From VGWB01 sp964480945 (GTDB taxonomy: Bacteria > Bacteroidota > Ignavibacteria > UBA10030): a stretch of DNA of 50,012 bases. The stretch spans positions 1 through 50,012 of the forward strand of contig CAYZRX010000022.1 of the NCBI GenBank assembly GCA_964480945.1, read 5' to 3'. Shown here piece by piece: positions 8,574 to 17,470 of the stretch. The notes under the pieces are model-generated. The model was not told where the DNA came from. It did not search any database and worked only from the letters and a program-made list of their open reading frames with translations. Both the position numbers and the translations under genes were made by a program. Within the stretch, counting starts at the first letter, position 1. Each line of letters starts with the position of its first letter.

Positions 8574-10523
8574 TTATTCCATGGAATCTAAATGATTCAA
8601 TATTTGATGTTTTAAGTCTTTAGCTCCCGGATAATTCGAATCTGCAATGAGACATTCATTAATGATGGCAAGAGCTCTTTTGAAATCTTTCCTTTTTGAA
8701 TAAGCCAAGGAAAGATTATATAACACCGTTGGATCACTAGGTGTTGATTTGTAAGCTTCAGTCAGATATTTGATTGCATCATCGTATTCACCCATATTCA
8801 GTTGTATTATTCCAACTCTTTTTGAAGTGTAATCTGACAAATCCATTTTGTTTTTATAATAGAAATATGTAAGAAGAGTATGAAAATCCTTAAGAGCTGG
8901 ATACTGATAAAGCAAAAGATTTATATGTTTCAAATAATTTTTGATATCATCCCTTTTCAAATAAGTTGCAGCGGCAAGTAAATGTGCATCAGTCCAGGAT
9001 ATTTTCCCCTCTATCTTGTACATCGCGATAGAATCGGTTAGATCCTTGGGCTGAAGTAGATCGACAAAATCCTCTTGGTGAAACTCCGACATTACTTTGC
9101 TCTTCTGTACATACGGCCAATTATTTTTCAGTAAAGTAATATTATCATTACCAATGATTGAATCGAGTTTTGTAAACACAAAGTTAGCACGTGTAAGACT
9201 GTCCTGCTGACCATATGGAATTTTTGAATTTTCCGTTTTAGGAAGATATCCCTCTTTTTCCATACGATCATAAAAGGCTTTCCCCATAAGTTGATAGCCT
9301 GTTACATTCGGATGCAAATGATCGACAAGTAAATTGTCACCAACTATTCCATCCGGGCTTGCAGAATCGAATATTGAGTCTATTGGAACAACAGCATCAC
9401 GAAATTCCAAGCCCAAATCTTCGATGATCTTGTTCATCTCTTCGGGCGCCCTGAACCTAAGTGCGTCCAGATCCTTTGCCAGTGTGAAAAGCGAATCTGC
9501 TTCTGTAAAATGATTGTTTCTTAACTCAATCTCCGCCTCTTCATAAGCTTGATCTGCGGTTTGGTAGCCGGGTGTCATAGCCGAAATGAACGGTTTCTGA
9601 TGCTTTAAATTACTCACCAGTCTGCCTAATATTACCGGCACTCCTTTATCCTTAATCAACTTCAGGATATCGGTCATGTTCTCCTTGAATTGTTGGAGCC
9701 CTTCGTTGAACACTTTTGAATTCAAGAGAATGTATTTGTCTTTCGCTATTCTGGACATTAGTGTACCTGAAGGCGTGTTTTGTCCGGATGATAGCAATGA
9801 CAAAACCCAATTCATTGAATTGCGCACCAGCTGCGTTATCCTGAAGTCATTCAAACGCATCATCAATCTGACGAGAGTTCGGGATGAGCCAAATGATTGA
9901 ACCGAACCGACACCTAATGCCCCGTAATATTCATTATGCCCGGCATAGATTAAAATTAAGTCGGGTTTTTGATTCAGCACGCCTGGCAAAAGATCCAACA
10001 AAGTGTAAGAGTTTATCCCTGTCATCCCTAAGTTAATAACCTCGATTGGTGTATTGGGATAGATCAATTCCAATCTTCTCCGTACATAACGTGCAAATGA
10101 TCCCATCGGGCTGTATGGAAACCCTTCCGCACTGCTTTCGCCCAAGACGACAACTCTGAATGCGTTTGCTTTTTTGTTTATGTCAAACTCATCTTCGCTC
10201 GTCGTCGGATTAAAATCTCCGCTGGTATAATATTTCCTGCCAATGTCCGAATTCGTTATATATTTTCCTTCCCCTACACTTACCCATTGATCAAAATTAT
10301 AACCGTACTTTATGATCCTTAGAAAAATCTCTAGAAGAACTAAGAACATGACTGGAAGTAGAACCGATACTGCGTAAAACCATTTAGGCGGTTTTTTTTT
10401 GGAAGCATGGATGATCTGTTTTACATCAGAACGCGAGAGATTGTATTTCTTACAGATTTGATTTATGGAAAGTTGATCTTTATCGGCTAAAATTCGCGTC
10501 TCTATATCCTTGGATAATTTCAT
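8574..10523 (-). CDS. Membrane-anchored SGNH hydrolase with N-terminal HTH-like segment and C-terminal TPRs
   Basis: A composite 649-aa protein. Residues ~15-41 (INQICKKYNLSRSDVKQII) look like a small helix-turn-helix. One membrane helix follows (WFYAVSVLLPVMFLVLLEIF, ~48-70). The SGNH blocks are VVLGESSAEG (Ser130), NLGMTGINSY, YAGHNEYYG (Asn197) and DHLHP (Asp401/His404), so the Ser-His-Asp set is complete. A TPR-like stretch is inserted around 320-360 and clear TPRs lie at about 565-645. The topology puts the HTH in the cytoplasm and the hydrolase in the periplasm. ATG 10523 starts one base after the upstream stop, so it is translationally coupled to the spermidine-synthase-like gene. Such SGNH proteins often trim or transfer acyl groups on glycans or lipids; the substrate here is unknown. 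The gene is visibly AT-rich. Confidence 0.75.
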   Translation of the reverse strand: MKLSKDIETRILADKDQLSINQICKKYNLSRSDVKQIIHASKKKPPKWFYAVSVLLPVMFLVLLEIFLRIIKYGYNFDQWVSVGEGKYITNSDIGRKYYTSGDFNPTTSEDEFDINKKANAFRVVVLGESSAEGFPYSPMGSFARYVRRRLELIYPNTPIEVINLGMTGINSYTLLDLLPGVLNQKPDLILIYAGHNEYYGALGVGSVQSFGSSRTLVRLMMRLNDFRITQLVRNSMNWVLSLLSSGQNTPSGTLMSRIAKDKYILLNSKVFNEGLQQFKENMTDILKLIKDKGVPVILGRLVSNLKHQKPFISAMTPGYQTADQAYEEAEIELRNNHFTEADSLFTLAKDLDALRFRAPEEMNKIIEDLGLEFRDAVVPIDSIFDSASPDGIVGDNLLVDHLHPNVTGYQLMGKAFYDRMEKEGYLPKTENSKIPYGQQDSLTRANFVFTKLDSIIGNDNITLLKNNWPYVQKSKVMSEFHQEDFVDLLQPKDLTDSIAMYKIEGKISWTDAHLLAAATYLKRDDIKNYLKHINLLLYQYPALKDFHTLLTYFYYKNKMDLSDYTSKRVGIIQLNMGEYDDAIKYLTEAYKSTPSDPTVLYNLSLAYSKRKDFKRALAIINECLIADSNYPGAKDLKHQILNHLDSME

Positions 10524-10524
10524 A

Positions 10525-12870
10525 CTAGATCTGTTTACTGATAATAGAACCTGAAGGCAAGAATATAAAAATGATTAAATACATACTTAATCCGACAAAA
10601 AAGCTTGAAGTAAAACCAAAAGTCATGGATAGGATAACTGCCGATACCGAACCGAGAACGGTAAATATCCCATTCACTCCATACATCCATGGTATATATT
10701 TTACCAAATTGTTTTGCTTTAACATTTGTATCCCGGTCGGGAAAGGAACACCAAGTAAAAAGCCGAACGGAAACAGTAAAACAAAACAAACAATCGCTCG
10801 AATAACCAACCCATAAGCCAGTAATTCATTGAGAATGGATGGATGTATGACAAACAGGAGCACGCCGGCAATTACTACTAAACCTGAAATATGTTTTAAA
10901 CGTTTTACAACATCCTGTGAATATATTTGTCCTCCGAAAAAGCTTCCGACTCCCATTCCAACCAGCAGAGAGCCAAGCAAAATTGATAAAGCAATTGTCG
11001 GCGAGCCAAGATAAAGAATGAACTTTTGGAGCAGCGATATTTCCAAAATCATAAATCCGATGCCAATGCTAATGAAAACGAAGAGAAGAAGTACAACCCT
11101 TTCCTTTTCTTTGTTTCTTCTATTTTTTTTCAATTCTGATTTTATCTTCATGAAAGGGATAATTACCGACAACAAGGCAACCACCGATATTGCTATGAAA
11201 AGGTTTGCAAAGTCACCGGGCACACCCTTATTCACTTTATAAAAAAAGGGGCTGTCATCTCGAACGGGAGAAATATCAGAGCTATTTCTTGCTAGCATTT
11301 CTTCGAGAGAACTTTGCCCATTGTTGATATTCTGTAACAGAATATTCTCAACTTCATTGTTAACAGGATTATTTAGAAAAGGGAGATATGTTACGCGAGG
11401 AAAATCGGCAGGTAAAGACTTTGCAGCTTTTACTATAGCTTTTATTTCATCAACCGTATAAGCAGATTTTTTAATTACAATTGTTGGAGCATAGTCGCTC
11501 CCCAAAATTAAAAAGTGGTTAATGGCATCGGAATTATTGATCCCGTTTTCTTTAAAAGCATATAAGGTCGTGACAATAAGTCTAACAAGTTCCCATCTAT
11601 TGTGCAAAGTAAAAATTAGCTGACCGTTTTGAGTTAGATTTGTTAAGTAATCCTTCATCGCTTCCGCTGTTAGAAGAAAATTCTCATTGGAAGCAAGCCC
11701 GTCAATATTCTGCAGCTGTTTGGTTGAAGGAAGGGCCAGGACAATGATATTGTATTGCTGGCTGGTGCTTTTTATGTAATGGCGACCTTCCGCTACTTCG
11801 ATCTTCACATTCGGAAAATTTGTATAAATACCTCCGTTAAAGTCACTATGTTTTCTTACTATCTCTACAAAATCCGGGTTCACCTCCACACCGGTAATCT
11901 TTTGAACCCCTCCAAGAATTCCTGTAAGAATTTCTCCCCCGCCGCCAGGACCTATAACTAGGATATTTTCCCTTTCTTCTTTAGCCAGGAAAAGAAAGGG
12001 AATTGTCGTTGAATGGTGCAGCAAAACCTTATCAAGAAGTGTATCATGGTGTGCAATGTTCCCATTGAACTTGTACATTTGGGACCCTGCCGCGCCGTCG
12101 ATGAAAAGATCTTTAACAATATTCTGGTTGTTATATTCGACTAAATCCGACCTTCCATTTATGCTCCACCTGCTATCGATGATAGTGGGTTTTATATTTG
12201 GATCGTCATAGGTATAATAAATGTCCTTCTCAGGAAAGTTTCCAATCGGGATTTTCCCTAACAGCTCCCTTTTCCCAAAGACTGTCAACACAATAGCCAA
12301 ACTGATAAGAGCTAGATACAGCAAAGTTTGTTTTATCTTTTCAACATTCAAATAATCAATTGATGAAATAAATAGAACAAGAGCCAAAAATAGAACGGCA
12401 TTTGCAGCATTGAATAAATTGAAAACGTAAATGGATAAGACAGACCCTAATGCTGCGCCAATGAGATCCGAAGCATAAATTCTAAAACCGGCACTTGCAT
12501 AATTGCTAAAAAACTCAGCGTATACGACTCCGGCAAAAAAGAAGGGGAGAAAAAGTAAGAAGAAATAAATATACGGGCTTGTTATGGATAAGATAATTTC
12601 CAGTACAATAAAAATAATTAGTGAAACCCCCGAAAGTAAGATAAACAGGCTGAATATTTTTGGATTGTTAGTTGACCCCTCTTCAGGTTTTATTTTGTAA
12701 TATGAATAGATCCCGCCGCTTCCCAACCCCAAAATGGCCAAAGACAAAATTATGAAAGCATAATTTTGAACAAATATCAGGGAAGAAATCCTTGTGGATA
12801 TTATTTCAAAGCAAACAACAACTGCTGAGACTACAAGGATACTGAGATTTAAGCCTTTGGCATTGTTCAT
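10525..12870 (-). CDS. Polytopic membrane protein with spermidine-synthase-like methyltransferase fold
   Basis: 781 aa with about six membrane helices in residues 1-200, a soluble Rossmann domain (~230-500) and about eight more helices (555-781). The soluble part has the SAM-binding signature VIGPGGGGEI (307-313) and GVEVNPDF (Glu329), as in spermidine synthases. The position that normally carries the catalytic Asp (DxxD-like, after the hydrophobic strand) reads NIIVLALPSTKQ, so genuine aminopropyl transfer looks unlikely. The fold is known as fused MFS/spermidine-synthase-like proteins, whose substrates are mostly unknown. Its ATG is 2 bp from the stop of the PpiC-like gene, without a good ribosome site, which suggests coupling. 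AT-rich like its two operon partners. Confidence 0.72.
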   Translation of the reverse strand: MNNAKGLNLSILVVSAVVVCFEIISTRISSLIFVQNYAFIILSLAILGLGSGGIYSYYKIKPEEGSTNNPKIFSLFILLSGVSLIIFIVLEIILSITSPYIYFFLLFLPFFFAGVVYAEFFSNYASAGFRIYASDLIGAALGSVLSIYVFNLFNAANAVLFLALVLFISSIDYLNVEKIKQTLLYLALISLAIVLTVFGKRELLGKIPIGNFPEKDIYYTYDDPNIKPTIIDSRWSINGRSDLVEYNNQNIVKDLFIDGAAGSQMYKFNGNIAHHDTLLDKVLLHHSTTIPFLFLAKEERENILVIGPGGGGEILTGILGGVQKITGVEVNPDFVEIVRKHSDFNGGIYTNFPNVKIEVAEGRHYIKSTSQQYNIIVLALPSTKQLQNIDGLASNENFLLTAEAMKDYLTNLTQNGQLIFTLHNRWELVRLIVTTLYAFKENGINNSDAINHFLILGSDYAPTIVIKKSAYTVDEIKAIVKAAKSLPADFPRVTYLPFLNNPVNNEVENILLQNINNGQSSLEEMLARNSSDISPVRDDSPFFYKVNKGVPGDFANLFIAISVVALLSVIIPFMKIKSELKKNRRNKEKERVVLLLFVFISIGIGFMILEISLLQKFILYLGSPTIALSILLGSLLVGMGVGSFFGGQIYSQDVVKRLKHISGLVVIAGVLLFVIHPSILNELLAYGLVIRAIVCFVLLFPFGFLLGVPFPTGIQMLKQNNLVKYIPWMYGVNGIFTVLGSVSAVILSMTFGFTSSFFVGLSMYLIIFIFLPSGSIISKQI

Positions 12871-12872
12871 AT

Positions 12873-14615
12873 CTATTTGGACACGATTGCTTTGGATAGA
12901 ACGTTTTCAAATATTTCCACACCGTGTTTTTTCTTTAACTCTGCGTCGACCTCAGCTGAAATTTGTTGGCGGTAATAATTTGTGAACTCTTCTTCTATTT
13001 TATTGCCCTTAACGTCGTCATAAGTAAGCTGCTTTTCCGGTTCGATCTGAAAACATTTGATAACAGCAAACTGTTTACCTTTTGTAGAATCGTCATATTC
13101 AATCGGTCCGGTGGCTTCGTTTAAGCTCAATGTAAATGCCGCCTTTGCCAAGTAGTCTCCGCCTGAAGTCCTATAAGCTTTGAGCTGACCATCGCGTTCA
13201 CGGATAAACATTTTAACCAACCAGGCATCTGAGACCTTTTCAAAGGGAGTTCCTTTTCTAATTTCATTTATGTCTGCAGCGGCCTTCGCACTATCCGAAT
13301 AGATCCTTGCGTAAACGTATACTTTCTTTAACTGATAGAATATTGGGTCTTTATGATCTTCATAAAATCTAGCTAGTGCTTCCGGTGTTGGTTTTGGAAT
13401 GCTTCCTTCAATAACTGCCTGGTTGTATAAATATAGAAGCCTGTCTGCTATGACGGGGTTTTGCGTATGAGGGTTTATGAGTGTTTTTTCCAGACCACCT
13501 TTTTTTGCAGCCGTAATAACGTTGCTATCGTATACAGCATCCAAAATGAATTCTCTAACATTGCGAGAGTCTATCATCATATTGGGATTCAGAATTACAA
13601 CTTCTTCCAACAGCCGGAGATATTCTTTTAAATCGACCTTTCCATTATTGTATGAGAGTATTTCAAAATTGTTCCCATTCCGGATAGCATTGTCAATTGT
13701 ATCTTTATAAGCACCTCCGTAAAACGTATCGTTTTCAGACGACCATTTCACGAGTTGGTCTAATCCGCTTTGATTCCACTTTGTTGAGGTTTTATCGATA
13801 CGTCCACGCCTGAAGTCCTCGTACGCGTTATTGTATGCCCCATAGTATCCCTTCTTGAGTTGTGATACTATTTTATCTTTCATGTTCTTGAACGGTTCCA
13901 ATTCTATTTTCTTAGTATCCAGTACCTTTACTATGTGAAACCCATCTACAGATTCTATAACCCGTGTAAATCCTTTCTGAAGTCTAAAAATGACATTTGC
14001 AACCGGGTCAATCATAGTTTCTGACCAGGTCACCTTCCTTTTAGCATTCAGTTTAAGACTCCTTAACGAATAAAACTTTCTGAGACTATCTATATCATAG
14101 TTCTTACTAACACCGGTTTCTATTCCTAATGCAATTGTTCTTAGTGAGTCAAGCTTCCCTTTCGTGAGATTTGCAGGCATCGGTAATGTTATATCGTTAC
14201 ACATAATTTCCTTATCCATCTCTTTATAAGCTTGGGCTGCTGTCTTTTCATTAGCATACTTTTCCACAAAAGTTTTGTCAAAGAAAGCGTTGATCAATTC
14301 ATGATTAATAATACGACGTATTTTCCCCATCAAATCTTGATTCTTATCTAATCTTCTCTCAAAAAAATCAGAAACTCTTAATCGATTGACTATCAATTCT
14401 TTTAATGCATTCCTGTAGATATCGGCCTTGTCACGGAACCTAGACTGGTACTTCCAGTCTTTTATATATTGCCTCAGGTCCTTTAGAGTTACCAAAAAGT
14501 CTTTATCCAACCTAGCTACTACTTTATTATCGTCAATTATAGTTGGCTTATCTTGAGCGCGACCCACAAATGCAGAACATAACATGATAAAAAGAAGATA
14601 CTTTATTGATTTCAT
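12873..14615 (-). CDS. Periplasmic PpiC/SurA-like peptidyl-prolyl isomerase
   Basis: 580 aa from ATG 14615, chosen because GGAG lies 8 nt upstream and it starts the signal peptide (MKSIKYLLFIMLCSAFVGRAQ). The N-terminal ~130 residues resemble a SurA_N-like helical chaperone module. A parvulin-type segment follows (GFTRVIESVDGFHIVKVLD), and a second, more divergent PPIase-like region lies near the C-terminus (GKQFAVIKCFQIEPEKQLTY). It should assist folding of exported or outer-membrane proteins. It is the first gene of a tight three-gene AT-rich operon. A GC-richer paralogue of its N-terminus survives as a broken relic immediately upstream (around 15076-15445), so this copy may have replaced it or been added beside it. 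Confidence 0.75.
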   Translation of the reverse strand: MKSIKYLLFIMLCSAFVGRAQDKPTIIDDNKVVARLDKDFLVTLKDLRQYIKDWKYQSRFRDKADIYRNALKELIVNRLRVSDFFERRLDKNQDLMGKIRRIINHELINAFFDKTFVEKYANEKTAAQAYKEMDKEIMCNDITLPMPANLTKGKLDSLRTIALGIETGVSKNYDIDSLRKFYSLRSLKLNAKRKVTWSETMIDPVANVIFRLQKGFTRVIESVDGFHIVKVLDTKKIELEPFKNMKDKIVSQLKKGYYGAYNNAYEDFRRGRIDKTSTKWNQSGLDQLVKWSSENDTFYGGAYKDTIDNAIRNGNNFEILSYNNGKVDLKEYLRLLEEVVILNPNMMIDSRNVREFILDAVYDSNVITAAKKGGLEKTLINPHTQNPVIADRLLYLYNQAVIEGSIPKPTPEALARFYEDHKDPIFYQLKKVYVYARIYSDSAKAAADINEIRKGTPFEKVSDAWLVKMFIRERDGQLKAYRTSGGDYLAKAAFTLSLNEATGPIEYDDSTKGKQFAVIKCFQIEPEKQLTYDDVKGNKIEEEFTNYYRQQISAEVDAELKKKHGVEIFENVLSKAIVSK

Positions 14616-14738
14616 TAATAGCTCCATTTGTAAATCACTCATAACCTGCCATAGAAATTAGTTTGTGGAACAAAAGAGTCAAACAATGGATAATTGGGTA
14701 AGAATGTAACCAAGAGATAATTGTACGTATAGTAACGT

Positions 14739-15076
14739 ATGGCGGGTTACAGCAAGATATGGCACCATGGCAATTCTTTCGAAGGAGGAGAGATTTATTT
14801 TTGCGGTTCGTTCGACGCGTGTTGGACGAATCGCGGGTATATCACGTGTAACAAGTGCCAGAGACAAAAGGGAAGCAAGCTTCTTCGCCGGGAGTTGAAA
14901 ATTATTCTCGGATTCTATCAGCAGCCACCGGCGTATCGCTTGGCCAATGATCTTGGATTGATCTACAAGACGGTAAGACGCGTCGTTCAACGATTGCGGG
15001 AAACAACTTATCATGTCAGTGAGTTGGAAGCAAGCAGACTCAAAGGAGAAATCGAGTCGGATGAAGCGTATTTTTC
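14739..15076 (+). mobile_element. IS1595-family (IS1016-like) transposase N-terminal remnant
   Basis: Plus-strand frame carrying the N-terminal third of an ISXO2/IS1016-type transposase: a zinc-knuckle half (YITCNKCQRQ), the helical segment with AYRLANDLGLIYKTVRR, and the first catalytic Asp region (GEIESDEAYF). Downstream of ESDEAYF the sequence becomes minus-strand PpiC-like gene, so the rest of the transposase, including the second Asp and Glu, is gone. I could not find terminal inverted repeats. It is an inactive remnant, with the junction somewhere in 15058-15085. Confidence 0.72.
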
Positions 15077-15445
15077 AAAGAACTGGGTCGTGTAGTACCG
15101 GATTACCATTTCTTCAACGATCGAGCGCCGTACCTGTGGAAGCGATTCTGTGTTGTTGTTCAGGCCCTGCGCAAAGAAATCCACCCGTTTCAGCTGCTCA
15201 ACGATCATATCACCAAGAGCCTTTTCAAAAGGCTCTGGGGGATACTTCCGGTACTTGTAGGTGTAATGATAATCATGAACGTACTGCTCCAGCTCTGCAA
15301 ACGTAATTGTATGCCGGTCCCCAATTCGGGCGACGACATTTTGGTGAGAGACGTCCTGAGCATGACACTGCACAAGAACGATGAACGCAACAGCGATCCG
15401 AAGAAACAACCCACAATAACGTCCCACTCTTCTGGCCATAGGCAT
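15060..15445 (-). pseudogene. Truncated PpiC/SurA-like gene (N-terminal fragment)
   Basis: The frame starts with a signal peptide (GLFLRIAVAFIVLVQCHAQD) and continues with NVVARIGDRHTITFAELEQY and FEKALGDMIVEQLKRVDFF, ending at QFFEKYASS. This aligns along its whole length with the N-terminus of the intact PpiC-like protein at 12873-14615 (VVARLDKDFLVTLKDLRQY, ELIVNRLRVSDFF, FVEKYANE). After EKYASS the reading frame runs into the antisense of the IS1595 fragment, and the remaining ~430 residues are missing. The start could be ATG 15445 or 15439. It is GC-richer than the intact paralogue, so it is not a recent duplicate. Confidence 0.78.
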
Positions 15446-15523
15446 AACCGCGTCTGTTGATTCAGGAATGGTGTCTGATGATATCAGTCGCAAAGCCCTG
15501 CCTGCGCGAACAAAATTAAACAT

Positions 15524-15553
15524 AAAACCCTGATAACGAGGTATCAGGGTTTT
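15524..15553 (-). terminator. Rho-independent terminator after the beta-helix gene at 15585
   Basis: A perfect 12-bp inverted repeat (aaaaccctgata / tatcagggtttt) with a 6-base loop lies 31 bp past the stop of the 15585-17348 gene. On the minus strand it is followed by TTTTATGTTTAATTTTG. The symmetric A/T ends mean it could work in both directions. Confidence 0.8.
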
Positions 15554-15584
15554 ATGTGGAATACAAGATTACAGAGCTACATCT

Positions 15585-17348
15585 CTACTTCACAAGCGAC
15601 ATCTTCTTTGTCTGCGTGAAGTCGCCACTCGTCAAGGTGTAGAGATAGACACCGGAGGAGAGATGCGACGCATCGAAGCGTACTTCGTGCGCACCCGCCG
15701 TCATGTATCCGTTGACTAACGTCGCGACCTCGCGGCCGAGCACGTCGAACACTTTCAGCGTGATGTTCGCAGCATGCGGGAGGGCAAAAGTAATGGATGT
15801 GCTTGGGTTAAACGGATTCGGATAATTCTGCTGCAACTGGAAGTTCTGGGGAAGCTCTTGTGTGGTGGCAACATCAGTAAGATTCCCTGTGTCCAAGACG
15901 TTCTGAATTTGAGCCAGTTCAGCAGCTTCTTGAGCTTTCCACGCCGCGTATTGAGTTGGGAACCAGCCTAAGTCGCCTACAGGGAACCCACCCAATCCTG
16001 CAGTCAACAAATCAGAATCGGTATATGAAAGATCGATAGGAATGGGCCAATCAGCAAAAATGTAATTTGAAGCTTCTACATTATTCGATTGACGCCAGGA
16101 TTTCATTGGAGTCCCGTAGCTCGTGTCAACTGCTGCTATTGAATAGGCTTTTACTTCTGCAAGCTGAGTTGTAAACAAAACATCCGTCTTCTTAAAAGCA
16201 GGCAATTTACTAATCCATGTGCCATTATTAAGCTTAGGATAATGCGTCTTGTCGGCAAATAAGGCCGTAGTTCTTGTGTTCATTGGAATCATCTGGGAGA
16301 CCCAATCTGTCCTGCCATCTACGTGATTAGTATTTAATGTTGAAACGATATCGGAAAGAGATGGATCCCAGTAAGTTAAGTTCTTATCAACATAAACGCC
16401 ATGGGTTTGGACGCCTGCTGTGAAAGTAGAATCAACGCGCAAATTAACAAGGCCCATTGCCAGGCTGTCCATATCGACTTCACCTACATCAGCACTTGAA
16501 AGGACAGGGCAATAGGCTTGTAACTGGCAATTTACAAAGATATTATTCGTTACGCTGAGATTCGTCTGATCTCCGTTATTCATAACAACAAAACTCGAAC
16601 AATCAATAAAGTCATTATGATTGAAAAGCGCTCTGTCAACCACAAACCCATACCTAAATTTGTACAAGAGACCCTGGATATTCACGTGTGTACAGTTTTG
16701 AACAACAAGAGTATCCTGGTGCTTAGTGGTCCCATTGAAGTCCACAACACCACCATTTCGACGGCAGGTATGACCGGTCAAATTTACAAAGTAATCGTTT
16801 GTAAAAAATACGCTCTCGAAACCGGGAGGACCTCCAACCCATGTCCACCAAGTATGCTCCATAATGCAGTTATCTACTTGGAGTCTCATATTGGGTCCAC
16901 CAAAATTAAAGAAGGCCCATCCTCCGTTGTTGCCGGCAGAATTACCTATTTCAAGATCGATGTTCTTAATGAGCAGGTCTTTATTGACGTTCATACCTCC
17001 ATAGGTGCTGACCCCTGTGGCATACGAACCCGAAATAATCGGCGGTGCAATTGTGCCTGTTTTAATATTTTGCGTCGGTCCCATAATAATGGTCCGATAT
17101 TTGGAGGAAGTCGCAGGATTATTTACGCACGAATATATTCCCCCGGCTTGCAGCATGTATACACGGGTTGCGGGAGCGAGGCTGTCTGACTGCATGAGAT
17201 TACGCAGAGTATTCGTGCCGCCAAATTCAATATCATCTTTTACCACAAGAGTGTCGCCGCTTTGGCTATGGACATACTGCATGTCTTGAGCAAACGCCGA
17301 CGATACTAGAAGAAGCAACATACTGAAAAGTAATATCACGCTTTTCAT
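15585..17348 (-). CDS. Right-handed beta-helix surface protein with T9SS sorting domain
   Basis: 587 aa; ATG 17348 with GGAG 7 nt upstream and a clean signal peptide (VILLFSMLLLLVSSAFAQ). Residues ~30-420 are rich in short NCTHVN/NNIFVNC-like turns typical of a parallel beta-helix (pectate-lyase-like, DUF4957/DUF5123-type). Before the tail there is a motif, AGLGGFPVGDLGWFPTQY, then WKAQEAAE, shared with the proteins at 34386 and 44964. The C-terminus is a T9SS type A sorting domain (LQQNYPNPFNPSTSI, DVLGREVATL, SGVYLYTL, KKMSLVK). It follows the TonB receptor gene at 17471-20563 by 122 bp, so the two are probably co-transcribed. No lyase catalytic residues could be identified; a surface glycan-binding or glycan-cleaving role are both possible. 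Confidence 0.82.
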   Translation of the reverse strand: MKSVILLFSMLLLLVSSAFAQDMQYVHSQSGDTLVVKDDIEFGGTNTLRNLMQSDSLAPATRVYMLQAGGIYSCVNNPATSSKYRTIIMGPTQNIKTGTIAPPIISGSYATGVSTYGGMNVNKDLLIKNIDLEIGNSAGNNGGWAFFNFGGPNMRLQVDNCIMEHTWWTWVGGPPGFESVFFTNDYFVNLTGHTCRRNGGVVDFNGTTKHQDTLVVQNCTHVNIQGLLYKFRYGFVVDRALFNHNDFIDCSSFVVMNNGDQTNLSVTNNIFVNCQLQAYCPVLSSADVGEVDMDSLAMGLVNLRVDSTFTAGVQTHGVYVDKNLTYWDPSLSDIVSTLNTNHVDGRTDWVSQMIPMNTRTTALFADKTHYPKLNNGTWISKLPAFKKTDVLFTTQLAEVKAYSIAAVDTSYGTPMKSWRQSNNVEASNYIFADWPIPIDLSYTDSDLLTAGLGGFPVGDLGWFPTQYAAWKAQEAAELAQIQNVLDTGNLTDVATTQELPQNFQLQQNYPNPFNPSTSITFALPHAANITLKVFDVLGREVATLVNGYMTAGAHEVRFDASHLSSGVYLYTLTSGDFTQTKKMSLVK

Positions 17349-17470
17349 TTTAATGCTCCTGAATTGAGTTGTTCTTCTGTAGATTTTAGTGAATTAGTCA
17401 CGCTTTGTTGCTTTCTTGTGAATTCCTTCACACCCCCTTCCTTTAAGTATGATATTATTAGAATAGACCA

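Noticed and set aside
17405..17470. gtgaa-ttcc-ttcac hairpin after the second TonB receptor gene
   Set aside because: Only a 5-bp stem without a T-tract; not enough for a terminator call, and the beta-helix gene follows closely.
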